From contig JAISQM010000035.1 of NCBI GenBank assembly GCA_031274195.1, positions 1-40,177 on the forward strand: a DNA stretch of 40,177 bases, given 5' to 3'. The notes under the pieces were generated by a model that saw nothing but the letters and a program-made list of their open reading frames with translations, searched no databases and was not told the DNA's origin. This stretch comes from Eubacteriales Family XIII. Incertae Sedis bacterium. GTDB taxonomy: Bacteria; Bacillota; Clostridia; Peptostreptococcales; Anaerovoracaceae. The position numbers and the translations under genes were made by a program. Numbering within the stretch: position 1 is the stretch's first letter; every line of letters begins with the position of its first letter. Below are positions 20,584 to 29,870 of this stretch, one piece after another.

Positions 20584-23500
20584 TTGTGGAGATGGAGGTT
20601 GAAAAGAGATGAATGTCATAAAATCAAGTTCAAAAAATGGGGGGGGTACAGACTTTTCGCGTATTTTGTAGCGCTGTGCATGATTCTCACATTTGTGCCG
20701 ACGGGTTCCGCCACTTACGCGGACGACGAAGTTAGCGTATGGGATGGCACATACGACATATCTTGGTACAACACGACAGCTACGGAATTCACACTCACAT
20801 CCGCCGCACAGTTCGCGGGATTTGCACAGATCGTCAATAATAAGCCGAACGGGTCGCTGGCAGGAGCATGGCAATCGAGACCGGAGGACGAGATGCCGGG
20901 CATTGATGAGGAAGCGATCATCACCGATGAAGATGCCGATGCGGAAGCGATCATCGCCGACGAAAATACCGGCGGAGAACCTATTATCGCCGACAGCGAC
21001 ACCGCTGCGGAATCTATCATCTACAGCGGCGTTTTGGCTGAGGAACCCATCATCTACGGCGACGACTTCAGCGGCAAGACGGTAACGCTTGCCGTGGACG
21101 TTGATCTCGGCGCCGTGCAATCGTCCGACGGAACATGGAGCGGCAACGAGTGGCCGATCATCGGCAAATATCAGGAGAGCGGCCTGCATACGGCGCAGGG
21201 AAGCGATAACGGCACGACGGGCCGACCATTCAAAGGTACTTTCAACGGCGGATTCCATGAAATATACAATTTGTACGAGGCGGGCAATACAAGCGGAGGC
21301 GTAACCGGTGATAGCCTTTCGAATACGCGCGGGCTGTTCGGCGATCTCGGAAGAGATGCGCTTGTAAAGAATGTCGTCGTCAAGTCCGGCTATGTGCGGG
21401 GCACCAGATTTGTGGGCGGCATCGTCGGCCGCAACTGGGGCCATATCGAAAATTGTATCAACTACGCAACCGTCGAGACGGACGGTTCGAGAAGCGGCGG
21501 AGGCATCGCGGGTGTCAGTTATGCGAATGGCGCCGCGTGGACGCCCTACGTGAAGGACAGCATCAATTTTGGTACGATTCTGACAGCCGATGCGGCTTAT
21601 CCCGGCGGCATCGTCGGCGACAACGAAGGTACGGTTGAGAACTGCTTGAACTTCGGCACCGGTCGTCATAAGACCAATCCGACCACGTATAAATCCGGCG
21701 GCATCGTAGGCGGCGGCAGGGGTCGTGGCACCGTTACAAATTCCTATACGCTCGCGGGTCTTATGGACAATCCGATCTTTGGCGGCGGTTCCGGCGGAAC
21801 CGTTGACGGGATATCCGGCGCAAAGACCGCAGTTGAAATGAAAGATCCGACATTTGCGGGTGTCCTGAACAACGGACGGGAGCCGGCGGTATGGGTGGCG
21901 GATTCCGCGAATCGGCCGACGAACAACGGCTATCCCGTGTTGGCGGGTCAGGAAACGGCGAATGCGGCCGCGACCTTCGTGACGTTTGCTGCAATCTCGC
22001 CTCCTGAGAAGCTCAGCTATCAGACGGGGCAGAACTTCGATCTGTTCGGATTTGAGGCGGTCGCGCAATACAGCGATGGTACGCAGGATGTCGTACCCGC
22101 GTCGAACGTCGCCGCGAGTTTTGCGAGTGATTACGAGCTTACGTTGGAGGACACGCAGGTTACGATCAACGTGACATACGGCTCACATACCGGCAGCTTT
22201 ACCTACGATCTTGAAGTGACGCAGAGCGCGCTTTCATCGCTTGCGCTGAAAACCATGCCGGCGTTGACGCTGTACGCGAGCGGCGAATCCTTCGATCCGG
22301 CGGGACTCGCGGTGACGGCGACGTATACGAGCGGGAAGTCCTCGGACATTCCGGCACCAAACGCAAATCTGACATTCTCTCCGCAGACGCTGAGCGCGGG
22401 CACTGCGGTCGTCACGGCAAGCTATACCGAAAACGGCGTTACGAGGACGGTCGAGATACCCGTGACGGTACTCGATACACCTGTTCCCTCGTTGCAGAGT
22501 GAAGTGTATCAGTTCACGAACGCGAATGATTTTCGTTGGTTTGCCGCGCGCGTCAATGCGGGCAGACTGAATCAATCCGGCGTGAAACTCGTAAATGACA
22601 TCGATCTTTCGGGCGTCTCTTATACGCCGATCGGCACAGCCGCACAACATTACACGGGCGTTTTTGACGGAAACGGCAAGACGCTCACGTTGAATATCAG
22701 CGGCGGCGCATATCAAGGCGTGTTCGGATATATAGGAAGCGGCGGCGTCGTGCGTGATCTCACGGTCGCGGGTCTCGTTTCGGGTACATACAATCTCGGC
22801 GGTATCGCCGGACATTCATACGGCACGATTGAATCCTGCGTGAATCGAGCCGTAATCACAGGCTCAAATTGTGTGGGCGGAATCACGGGTGAAGCGAGCA
22901 GCAAGACTTCCGTCGTCAGGAACTGTGTCAACGAAGGCGACGTGAGCGGTACGGCGGGTAATATCGGCGGCATCGCCGGATACGCCACGAACGCTGAAAT
23001 ATCGGGCGTTTCAAATCGCGGATCGGTGCGCGGCGGCGCGACGAATGTCGGCGGTGTGGTCGGTTACATGAGCGCGGAGGGTACGGTCACAGACAGTTAC
23101 AACCGCGGAGACATTGCGTCGTCGTCGGCGAGCGCAACCGCGAGAATCGGCGGTATCGTTGGGAACGTAAATGGCGCGAGTGCTACGGTGCGGAATACGT
23201 ACAACACGGGAAGTCTGACCTATGGGGCGCTCACTGCCGACTATGGTGGCGTGATCGGTTACGCCGCGGACACGACGAATATCACGAACAATTACTATCT
23301 CGTGACTGCGGCGAACAAGGACGGCGCGAACGCGGTTTCCAAGACGGACGCGGAATTGAAGGGACTTGCCGGGGTATTGGGCGAGGCATTTGCGGCGGAC
23401 AACGCACCGCGCAATGACGGCTATCCCATCCTCGCATGGGAACGCGAACGCTACAACAGATACGAAGTTACATTCGACGCAAATGGCGCTGCGGATGAAT

Positions 23501-24351
23501 TCACGGGAAAGGTTGTCTATAAGGGAGAGGCCTATGGTGCATTGCCGGACATCAAACGCGCCGACTATCTGTTCGAAGGTTGGTTCGACAAGAGAAGCGG
23601 AGGCGCGGAGGTGACGGCGGATACCGTGTTTCGGGGCGACGCGGACGTTGTACTCTACGCGAGGTGGCTCAAGCTCGGGGCGACGGAGGTGAGCGTTATC
23701 GACGGCGAAACCGATAAGGCGGAAAACAGCAATGTCTACGACAAATACGCGCAGGATAAAGGGTTTGTTTTTCATATCGAGGGCGAATTCGATCCCGACG
23801 TTAAGGTGTATATCGGCATGGTCAAACTGACGAAGAACGTGGATTATACGGTAACAGAGGGTAGCACGGTGATTACGATACTGCCTGCGGCGCTCGATCG
23901 ATTTGCCGCTTCGGACAAGCCATATACGGTCGAGGTTGAATTCACGAAAATATACGACGAAAACGGGAAACAGGTGAATGTTAAATGGGTAACGCAGACG
24001 ATATATATCAAGGACAGTGCGCCGAAAGAGGATGAAACGCAGACGCTGACCGAATCAAAGGTTTCAAACACGGGCGGCGGAAGCGTTGTTCTGTTTACCG
24101 CAAAACGGGCTGCGAGCGCTGTTTCAGATACAGTCGCGGAGGCGGACATTGCGCCGGTATCCGGCGAGTCCGATTCCCTGCCGAGTGTGGCGGAAAGCCC
24201 CGCGCAATCGACGGACAAAACGACCGGCGATACTGCGTCCGGACAAGGCGGCGGCATTTCGACAGGTATACTCATCGCGTTGATCATTGCCGCGGCGCTG
24301 ATCGGCGGCGGCCTGTCAATCTTCTTGAGGAGAAGAAGGACGCAAAGTTAA
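20584..24351 (+). CDS. Large (1255 aa) membrane-anchored surface protein: GLUG repeats, Ig-like domains, InlB B-repeat, X2-like domain
   Basis: Signal peptide (FAYFVALCMILTFVPTGSATYA); GLUG-type units (GGIVGRNWGHIENCINYATV, GGIAGHSYGTIESCVNRAVI, GGVVGYMSAEGTVTDSYNRGDI); InlB-repeat-like YEVTFDANGAADEFTGKVVYKGEAYGALPDIKRADYLFEGWFDKRSGG; C-terminal TM plus RRRR. Confidence 0.9.
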   Translation: MWRWRLKRDECHKIKFKKWGGYRLFAYFVALCMILTFVPTGSATYADDEVSVWDGTYDISWYNTTATEFTLTSAAQFAGFAQIVNNKPNGSLAGAWQSRPEDEMPGIDEEAIITDEDADAEAIIADENTGGEPIIADSDTAAESIIYSGVLAEEPIIYGDDFSGKTVTLAVDVDLGAVQSSDGTWSGNEWPIIGKYQESGLHTAQGSDNGTTGRPFKGTFNGGFHEIYNLYEAGNTSGGVTGDSLSNTRGLFGDLGRDALVKNVVVKSGYVRGTRFVGGIVGRNWGHIENCINYATVETDGSRSGGGIAGVSYANGAAWTPYVKDSINFGTILTADAAYPGGIVGDNEGTVENCLNFGTGRHKTNPTTYKSGGIVGGGRGRGTVTNSYTLAGLMDNPIFGGGSGGTVDGISGAKTAVEMKDPTFAGVLNNGREPAVWVADSANRPTNNGYPVLAGQETANAAATFVTFAAISPPEKLSYQTGQNFDLFGFEAVAQYSDGTQDVVPASNVAASFASDYELTLEDTQVTINVTYGSHTGSFTYDLEVTQSALSSLALKTMPALTLYASGESFDPAGLAVTATYTSGKSSDIPAPNANLTFSPQTLSAGTAVVTASYTENGVTRTVEIPVTVLDTPVPSLQSEVYQFTNANDFRWFAARVNAGRLNQSGVKLVNDIDLSGVSYTPIGTAAQHYTGVFDGNGKTLTLNISGGAYQGVFGYIGSGGVVRDLTVAGLVSGTYNLGGIAGHSYGTIESCVNRAVITGSNCVGGITGEASSKTSVVRNCVNEGDVSGTAGNIGGIAGYATNAEISGVSNRGSVRGGATNVGGVVGYMSAEGTVTDSYNRGDIASSSASATARIGGIVGNVNGASATVRNTYNTGSLTYGALTADYGGVIGYAADTTNITNNYYLVTAANKDGANAVSKTDAELKGLAGVLGEAFAADNAPRNDGYPILAWERERYNRYEVTFDANGAADEFTGKVVYKGEAYGALPDIKRADYLFEGWFDKRSGGAEVTADTVFRGDADVVLYARWLKLGATEVSVIDGETDKAENSNVYDKYAQDKGFVFHIEGEFDPDVKVYIGMVKLTKNVDYTVTEGSTVITILPAALDRFAASDKPYTVEVEFTKIYDENGKQVNVKWVTQTIYIKDSAPKEDETQTLTESKVSNTGGGSVVLFTAKRAASAVSDTVAEADIAPVSGESDSLPSVAESPAQSTDKTTGDTASGQGGGISTGILIALIIAAALIGGGLSIFLRRRRTQS
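20908..21072 (+). repeat. Five degenerate 33-bp (11-aa) tandem repeats inside the surface protein gene
   Basis: EEAIITDEDAD / AEAIIADENTG / GEPIIADSDTA / AESIIYSGVLA / EEPIIYGDDFS. Confidence 0.85.
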
Positions 24352-24364
24352 GACAGGATATTGA

Positions 24365-25648
24365 ATGAAGACATTTACAAAGAAGGGCAATCGCGAGAAA
24401 CGGATATGCGCGGCGGTGGTATTGACCATTGTCATGGTCTTTGCGACCGCCGGATTTTCGCTTTTGGGTGTGGGCGCCGCCTACGCCGCCGAGGGCGATA
24501 CGCTTACGATACGCGTGGGGTATCTGGGGACGGACTACGTTGAAAGGGTCGTCTACACGAATGAGCAACTCAGGAAGATCGGCACTTACGATCAGGCGTA
24601 CACGTGGATAGACATGGGAAATTTTCCCGTGATGCAGGCCGCGAGGGGCGTAAGTTTGACGAGCGTACTCGAAGGTGCAGGCATCGATCCGGGTTCCGTT
24701 CAGAGGATATACTTTAAGGCGACGGACGGACACAACGCCAATTTTGAATATACGCGCCAAATTTTACTTGAAACGCCAAGATACTATTATCCGGATCTAT
24801 GCAGGAACTGGGATGCTGTAAATAACTGTCCCGGCCCGTTTACGGAGGATACGCGCGTACCCGTAGAGCCGATGATCGCGTTGGAACAGTATTGGAATCG
24901 TTGGGATGTCGATCCCCGGTGGGATCTGATGGATACGCAGAAAGGATATCGCCTCGTATACGGCATGGTAGGACTCGCCGAAAGTGTGGGAGACGCCTCT
25001 AATTCTGTCCATTCTCTCATCGCGATCGATGTACAGCTTGTCGGTTCGCCGCCGGAGGAACCCGGAGAAAACGACGACGAGGACATCGTCGGAAGTGATC
25101 CCGAAAACAATGATAACGACGATGGAGCGGACGAAGATGAAGTAAAAGAAGAAACACCCGATGATGAAGTAAAAGAAGAAGAAAAGTCCGAAGACCCTGA
25201 ACCGGAGGGAAGCGGCGACAACGGGAAAGGCAAAGGCATCGGCGAACAAGAAGGCGACGGTATGGGCAATGGGAGTCCGGTCGGAAACCATATAGGCGGA
25301 AGCCTGATCGGCAGTTCAACGGGCGTGGACAGAAGTGTCGGCGAGCGGATAACGATCACGCTTTCAAATGGCGAAACGGTTACGGCAAAGGCGCTTTTGC
25401 GGCAGGACGCGGTTGGTCTGGCCGCGCTCGCGTCCGCAGGCGGTTCCGATGTGGGGGACAATCCGTGGACGATCTATGAGATTTCCCCCGAGTCTGTGCC
25501 GCTGCTGATACCGCCCGATAACGAGATGATCCCGTTTGTGAGCGGTGCACTGTTGCTGATCTTCGTCTTGGGAGGTCTCGGGCAATACCTTGGCATCCGG
25601 AAATCGGCGGCGACGGTAGAATACATCGTTGTGTCAGCGATGAAATAA
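24365..25648 (+). CDS. Secreted/membrane-anchored SUOX-like protein with acidic linker and C-terminal TM
   Basis: Signal peptide ending AAYAAEG; GVSLTSVLEGAGIDPGSVQRIYFKATDGHNANFEYTRQ...RLVYGMVGLAE...SVHSLIAIDVQLVG; long Asp/Glu-rich then Gly-rich linker; TM near the C-terminus. Confidence 0.7.
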   Translation: MKTFTKKGNREKRICAAVVLTIVMVFATAGFSLLGVGAAYAAEGDTLTIRVGYLGTDYVERVVYTNEQLRKIGTYDQAYTWIDMGNFPVMQAARGVSLTSVLEGAGIDPGSVQRIYFKATDGHNANFEYTRQILLETPRYYYPDLCRNWDAVNNCPGPFTEDTRVPVEPMIALEQYWNRWDVDPRWDLMDTQKGYRLVYGMVGLAESVGDASNSVHSLIAIDVQLVGSPPEEPGENDDEDIVGSDPENNDNDDGADEDEVKEETPDDEVKEEEKSEDPEPEGSGDNGKGKGIGEQEGDGMGNGSPVGNHIGGSLIGSSTGVDRSVGERITITLSNGETVTAKALLRQDAVGLAALASAGGSDVGDNPWTIYEISPESVPLLIPPDNEMIPFVSGALLLIFVLGGLGQYLGIRKSAATVEYIVVSAMK

Positions 25649-25673
25649 TAAACGAAAAAAGGAGAACAAATAA

Positions 25674-26288
25674 ATGGACATAAGTTCTGTCAAATCAGCG
25701 ATCCACACCGTATCGACCGTATTGGAGATTCCCGCGATCATCGTATTGATTGTCGCGGTGATCATCGTGGTTGCGGAGCTCGGGAGCGTAATCATCGAAT
25801 TCTTTGTCGACAGATTCGGCCGGAAACTCAACGTGACAAAGGTGCTTGAGGAACTTTCGGGAAAGACCGGCAAGCAGATGCTTGAGATCATCGACGCGAA
25901 TCATTTTCAGCGCAAGCAAAAGCGGGCATTTGCGAGATTGCTCGGAAATGAAGGACTGTCCGCAGAGGAGAGAAGGCTCTTCGCGGTTCAGCTTTTGTCA
26001 GAGGAAGTCGCGAGACAGGAAAAAACGTTGTATATCACGGATATCATCGCGCGCATTGCACCCATGTTTGGGCTGATGGCGACTTTGATTCCGCTGGGAC
26101 CCGGACTGATTGCGCTCGGACAGGGGGATACGAAGGCTCTGTCGGATTCCCTCCTGACCGCTTTTGACGCGACCGTATCGGGGCTTGCCGCCGCAGGCAT
26201 CGCATTTATCATTTCAAAGGTTCGGAAGCGTTGGTATCAGAGCGACATCGATGCGATGGAGACGATCATGGAGGAGGTGATTTTGTAA
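25674..26288 (+). CDS. MotA/TolQ/ExbB proton-channel family protein
   Basis: Three predicted TM segments; IIARIAPMFGLMATLIPLGPGLIALGQGDTKALSDSLLTAFDATVSGLAAAGIAFIIS matches the ExbB/TolQ core pattern. Confidence 0.85.
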   Translation: MDISSVKSAIHTVSTVLEIPAIIVLIVAVIIVVAELGSVIIEFFVDRFGRKLNVTKVLEELSGKTGKQMLEIIDANHFQRKQKRAFARLLGNEGLSAEERRLFAVQLLSEEVARQEKTLYITDIIARIAPMFGLMATLIPLGPGLIALGQGDTKALSDSLLTAFDATVSGLAAAGIAFIISKVRKRWYQSDIDAMETIMEEVIL

Positions 26289-26602
26289 TGCTTCGAGGAA
26301 ATCTCAGACGGCGGGGGTCGTATTATGAACAGGAGGATCCCAATCCGATGGAAGGGGCGATCAATATCGTGGACGCGATGCTGGTCTTTGCCTGTGGGCT
26401 CATGTTGAGCTTGGTCATCTACTGGAATGTCGATATACAGAACAAGGAACTCGTGCCCGTGGAGCAGGGTGCCGAGGTGTCGGAGGTGGAAGGGATGCAG
26501 CAAGAACTCCGGGACGCGGCGGACGAAGGCGGTTCCTATGAAAAGATGGGGACGGTCTATGTCGATCCGGAGACGGGCAAGATGTATATGGTGAGTGAAT
26601 AA
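26288..26602 (+). CDS. DUF2149 family protein, ExbD-like
   Basis: DPNPMEGAINIVDAMLVFACGLMLSLVIYWNVD, single TM with an Asp near its N-terminal end. TAATG overlap with the ExbB-like gene. Confidence 0.8.
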   Translation: MLRGNLRRRGSYYEQEDPNPMEGAINIVDAMLVFACGLMLSLVIYWNVDIQNKELVPVEQGAEVSEVEGMQQELRDAADEGGSYEKMGTVYVDPETGKMYMVSE

Positions 26603-26605
26603 GAG

Positions 26606-27697
26606 ATGAGGATTATGAAGCACCGGGTTTTGATTTTCATGGTTCTCGCGCTTGTCTCTCTTGTCGCTATGACGGGTTGCGATGGCGCGAATACAGACGG
26701 GAGCGAACCGGACTATCTCGACAGCGAAATCACGATCAACGGTCTCGCGGAGGATACGTTTACGGTGAAAATTTCCGAGCTTGCCTCGCTTGAATGCGTG
26801 AAGGAAAAGGTGGAATCCACGAGGTCCAACGGCGACAAGGTCAAACTCACGGCCTATGGGCCGCTGCTCGACACCTTCCTCGCGCGGTACGATAAAAAGC
26901 AGACGGATTTCACCTCAATCCGGTTTTACGCGACGGACGGCTATGCCATAGCGATTCCGGGGGAAATGCTCGAGAAACGCGAGGTGATCCTCGCCTATAT
27001 GGATGGCGGCAAGGCGTTTGATCAGGAGAGCAAACCGCTCAGGGTCGTCGTACCCGGGGAGCGGGCGATGTATTGGGCGAAAATGGTCAACCGCATAGAC
27101 TTCGAGCAGGACGGCGAAGGCAATTTTACGGAGAAGATCGTGTTTCTCGACGCGGCGTTGCCGGAGATGGCGGGGGAATACAGCGAAGAAGAAGGCGGAA
27201 ATATCGTCAGCACAGCCGCGCTCCTCGAACGCTTTGGCGGAGGTGCGGACAAGGTCACGATGTATGCGGCGGATGGACTCACAAAGAATGAGACGGCCGA
27301 AAATTTCTTGAAAGGTTACATCAAATATACGGGTAAAAATATCCCGCAGTTTTGTTCGCCCGAGTTGCCGGAGGGTATGAACCTCAATGGCATCGTGTCG
27401 ATTCGCTCGGGCAACGCGCTTTTTTATTCGCTCGACCGGGCGGCGACGATTTTACCCGAACGTGAGGCGGGTGACGATTTGAACGTAAAGGGCGTCGGTC
27501 TTACGGATATCATCAAGGGCAACAGCTTCAGGACGGCGGCGACCTATGAGCTGACGACACGCGCGGGCGAAAAGACCTCTTTCTTTGAACACGATATGAC
27601 GAAGGGCGTATTTGTCCGGGATGAAGGTATATGGTCGTTCTATGTCGACGACGATACGCAAGTAAAGGATGTCATGTCGATCGAGGCCGTGACGTGA
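26606..27697 (+). CDS. Lipoprotein with two SUOX-like domains
   Basis: Lipobox VAMTGC; first unit TFTVKISELASLECVKEKVE...AYGPLLDTFLARYDKKQTDFTSIRFYATDGYAIAIPGEMLEKREVILAYMDGGKAFDQESKPLRVVVPGERAMYWAKMVNRIDF; a second similar unit follows. Confidence 0.65.
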   Translation: MRIMKHRVLIFMVLALVSLVAMTGCDGANTDGSEPDYLDSEITINGLAEDTFTVKISELASLECVKEKVESTRSNGDKVKLTAYGPLLDTFLARYDKKQTDFTSIRFYATDGYAIAIPGEMLEKREVILAYMDGGKAFDQESKPLRVVVPGERAMYWAKMVNRIDFEQDGEGNFTEKIVFLDAALPEMAGEYSEEEGGNIVSTAALLERFGGGADKVTMYAADGLTKNETAENFLKGYIKYTGKNIPQFCSPELPEGMNLNGIVSIRSGNALFYSLDRAATILPEREAGDDLNVKGVGLTDIIKGNSFRTAATYELTTRAGEKTSFFEHDMTKGVFVRDEGIWSFYVDDDTQVKDVMSIEAVT

Positions 27698-28494
27698 GGG
27701 GGGCATTCGCGAAGAAACGCGCGGTATGGCTGATCACGGTTGCGTTCGTGTTGCTCATCGAGACGATGGCGTTCTCCGCCTGCGCACGGGATGTGCCGGA
27801 CGGCGGCGATACGGTGCGCAAGGTCATCGTCGAAGGCGATGTGAGAGGCGGCTTTGTGCGGATCGAAAACGAGAGCGATGTCACAGCCTTGGACGCGAAA
27901 CCCGGGACGCGTGATTTTCACGGCGTAACCTTGACGGACTTTCTTGCGGCGGCAGAGCCTGCCGGGATGCCGCAGGATGTGTATTTCATGAGCGAAGACG
28001 GTTTCACCGCGAAGGTGAGCTATGCGGACGCGGACGAGATTTACATGATCTATAACGATGAAAAGGGATTTTGCGTGATCGCGCCGAAACACCCTGTAAG
28101 CGCGCAAGCACAGGAAATTTCGCGAATCGTCGTCGTATCGGACGGCAGCGACGTCGGCTTGAAAGTCATAAAAGCGGACGGCGATTCCGAAGTGATCTCC
28201 AAAGGGCATATGCTCGTTTCGCCGCTGCGGCAATCTTTGCGCTTTCAGGGGACTTCTGAGATGTCCGGCGACGGCGGCGTCTACTCGTCTTCGGTCTATA
28301 CGAAGGAGTTGTCCGCGACGCTTGCGGATCTATACGCGGATTACGCGGGCGAACCCTTTGTCGTCGTGACGAGGACCGGCGACAAATTTTTAACAGATGG
28401 AAGCGGATACTTCACGATCGGCGAACGGCAGTTTGATTACACGGAGCAAAGCGGCGAACTATATGAAGATGTTACAGAGATACAGATCAGGTAA
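27694..28494 (+). CDS. Lipoprotein with SUOX-like domain(s)
   Basis: GTG start overlapping the previous stop (GTGA); signal/lipobox AFSAC; FHGVTLTDFLAAAEPAGMPQDVYFMSEDGFTAKVSYADADEIYMIYNDEKGFCVIAPKHPVSAQAQEISRIVVV. Confidence 0.6.
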   Translation: MRGAFAKKRAVWLITVAFVLLIETMAFSACARDVPDGGDTVRKVIVEGDVRGGFVRIENESDVTALDAKPGTRDFHGVTLTDFLAAAEPAGMPQDVYFMSEDGFTAKVSYADADEIYMIYNDEKGFCVIAPKHPVSAQAQEISRIVVVSDGSDVGLKVIKADGDSEVISKGHMLVSPLRQSLRFQGTSEMSGDGGVYSSSVYTKELSATLADLYADYAGEPFVVVTRTGDKFLTDGSGYFTIGERQFDYTEQSGELYEDVTEIQIR

Positions 28495-29839
28495 TCCATA
28501 TTTGGCCGGATTGCTTGTAATAGCGCTTGCGGCCTCTGTCCTTGCGGCCTGTACGCCGCGATTCGGTGAGACGACTGACGCGGGAGCGTCACGGGAACCG
28601 AGCGAGACACTCATGTCGTTTGCGGAATCGACCGGCGCTGCGGTATATACCTCCCGTATGGTCAGTTGGCGTATGCCCGTCGCTTCGGATGACGAGGGGA
28701 ACGCGCCCGCCCTGTATTATTGCGCGGATGAGCGAAGCGCGCGGGACTGGAGCGATTTGAAAGCATCCGAGATTCAAACGGTACGAGGCATTTTGGTCGA
28801 GTCGTCAGAGGTTGACGAGAACAAGGATTATGTCCGGTTCGAGGCGGAGATGACTGACCTGTCGCCCGGCGTATATACCTACAGGGTCGGTACGACGGAT
28901 AACTTGAGCGAGCCTGTGACCTTTCGCGCGGAGGGCGCGCCGAATCAAACGGCGTTCGTATTTTTGGGCGATGTTCAGCCCGACAGCAGTTTGAGCGACT
29001 ATGAGGTGTTCGGAAAGATCATAGACAGCGTGTACAGAGAACACCCGGACATCGACTTTGCGTTGCAGAGCGGCGACATCGGAAATGTCGGAAACGCGCA
29101 GGAGGAATGGGCGGCGTTTCTGTCCTACGCCGATAGAGTTTTTGATAGGATTCCGCTCATGACGGCCATAGGAAATCATGAAGTTTCGCCCTATGTTGGG
29201 TATCCCGGTCACAAGCCGTCTCGGTATTTGGATACCTTTTCGCTGCCGAGGAACGGCCCTGCGGGATTTGAAGAAGAATTTTACTCCTTTGAATACGGCG
29301 CGGTTCATGTGACTGTGCTCAGCAGCAATTATCAAGACCCGGAGGAATCGTACAGCGACGATCCGGCGGAGAACGAACGAATATCCGCAGAGATCAACAG
29401 GTGGATTGAAGACGACCTCGCGGCGGGCGCGGATAAGCCGTGGCGCATCGTCATGATGCACCATCCGGCGTTTCCCTTGGTGTCCGACAGCATGACCGAA
29501 AGTATCCAAAATGAATGGTTGCCGATCTTTGAACGGACGGATGTCAGCTTGATCCTATGCGGACATCAGCATGAGTTCATGCGTACGAAGCCGTGGCTCA
29601 ACGGCGCGAAGGAAGATGCTGCCGGTCTGGTGCAGATCATGGGCAACGCGAGCAAAAAGACCTATCCGCTCAGCGGCAGCGGTCTCGGGTACATCGCGTT
29701 TGAACAGGGAGATACTTCCGGCTATCATTACATCGTCGCTACGGACGAAACACTGTCGATTACGGCTTTCGACGCGGACGGAAACCGGTTTGATCACTTT
29801 GAGATGGAGAAGCTCGCAGATAAGGAAGGCGCGGCTTAG
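28463..29839 (+). CDS. Purple acid phosphatase-like metallophosphoesterase lipoprotein
   Basis: Lipobox VLAAC; metallophosphoesterase motifs FLGDVQPD, LQSGDIGN, MTAIGNHEV, IVMMHHP, LILCGHQHEF; preceded by an Fn3-like domain. Confidence 0.88.
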   Translation: MKMLQRYRSGNPYLAGLLVIALAASVLAACTPRFGETTDAGASREPSETLMSFAESTGAAVYTSRMVSWRMPVASDDEGNAPALYYCADERSARDWSDLKASEIQTVRGILVESSEVDENKDYVRFEAEMTDLSPGVYTYRVGTTDNLSEPVTFRAEGAPNQTAFVFLGDVQPDSSLSDYEVFGKIIDSVYREHPDIDFALQSGDIGNVGNAQEEWAAFLSYADRVFDRIPLMTAIGNHEVSPYVGYPGHKPSRYLDTFSLPRNGPAGFEEEFYSFEYGAVHVTVLSSNYQDPEESYSDDPAENERISAEINRWIEDDLAAGADKPWRIVMMHHPAFPLVSDSMTESIQNEWLPIFERTDVSLILCGHQHEFMRTKPWLNGAKEDAAGLVQIMGNASKKTYPLSGSGLGYIAFEQGDTSGYHYIVATDETLSITAFDADGNRFDHFEMEKLADKEGAA

Positions 29840-29870
29840 ACACGGGATTACGAAACAGAAGGAGCGGAAT

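Noticed and set aside
20518-22068. 516-aa minus-strand ORF opposite the surface protein gene
   Set aside because: Antisense shadow of a repeat-containing gene; the internal repeats simply mirror the 33-bp repeats on the + strand.
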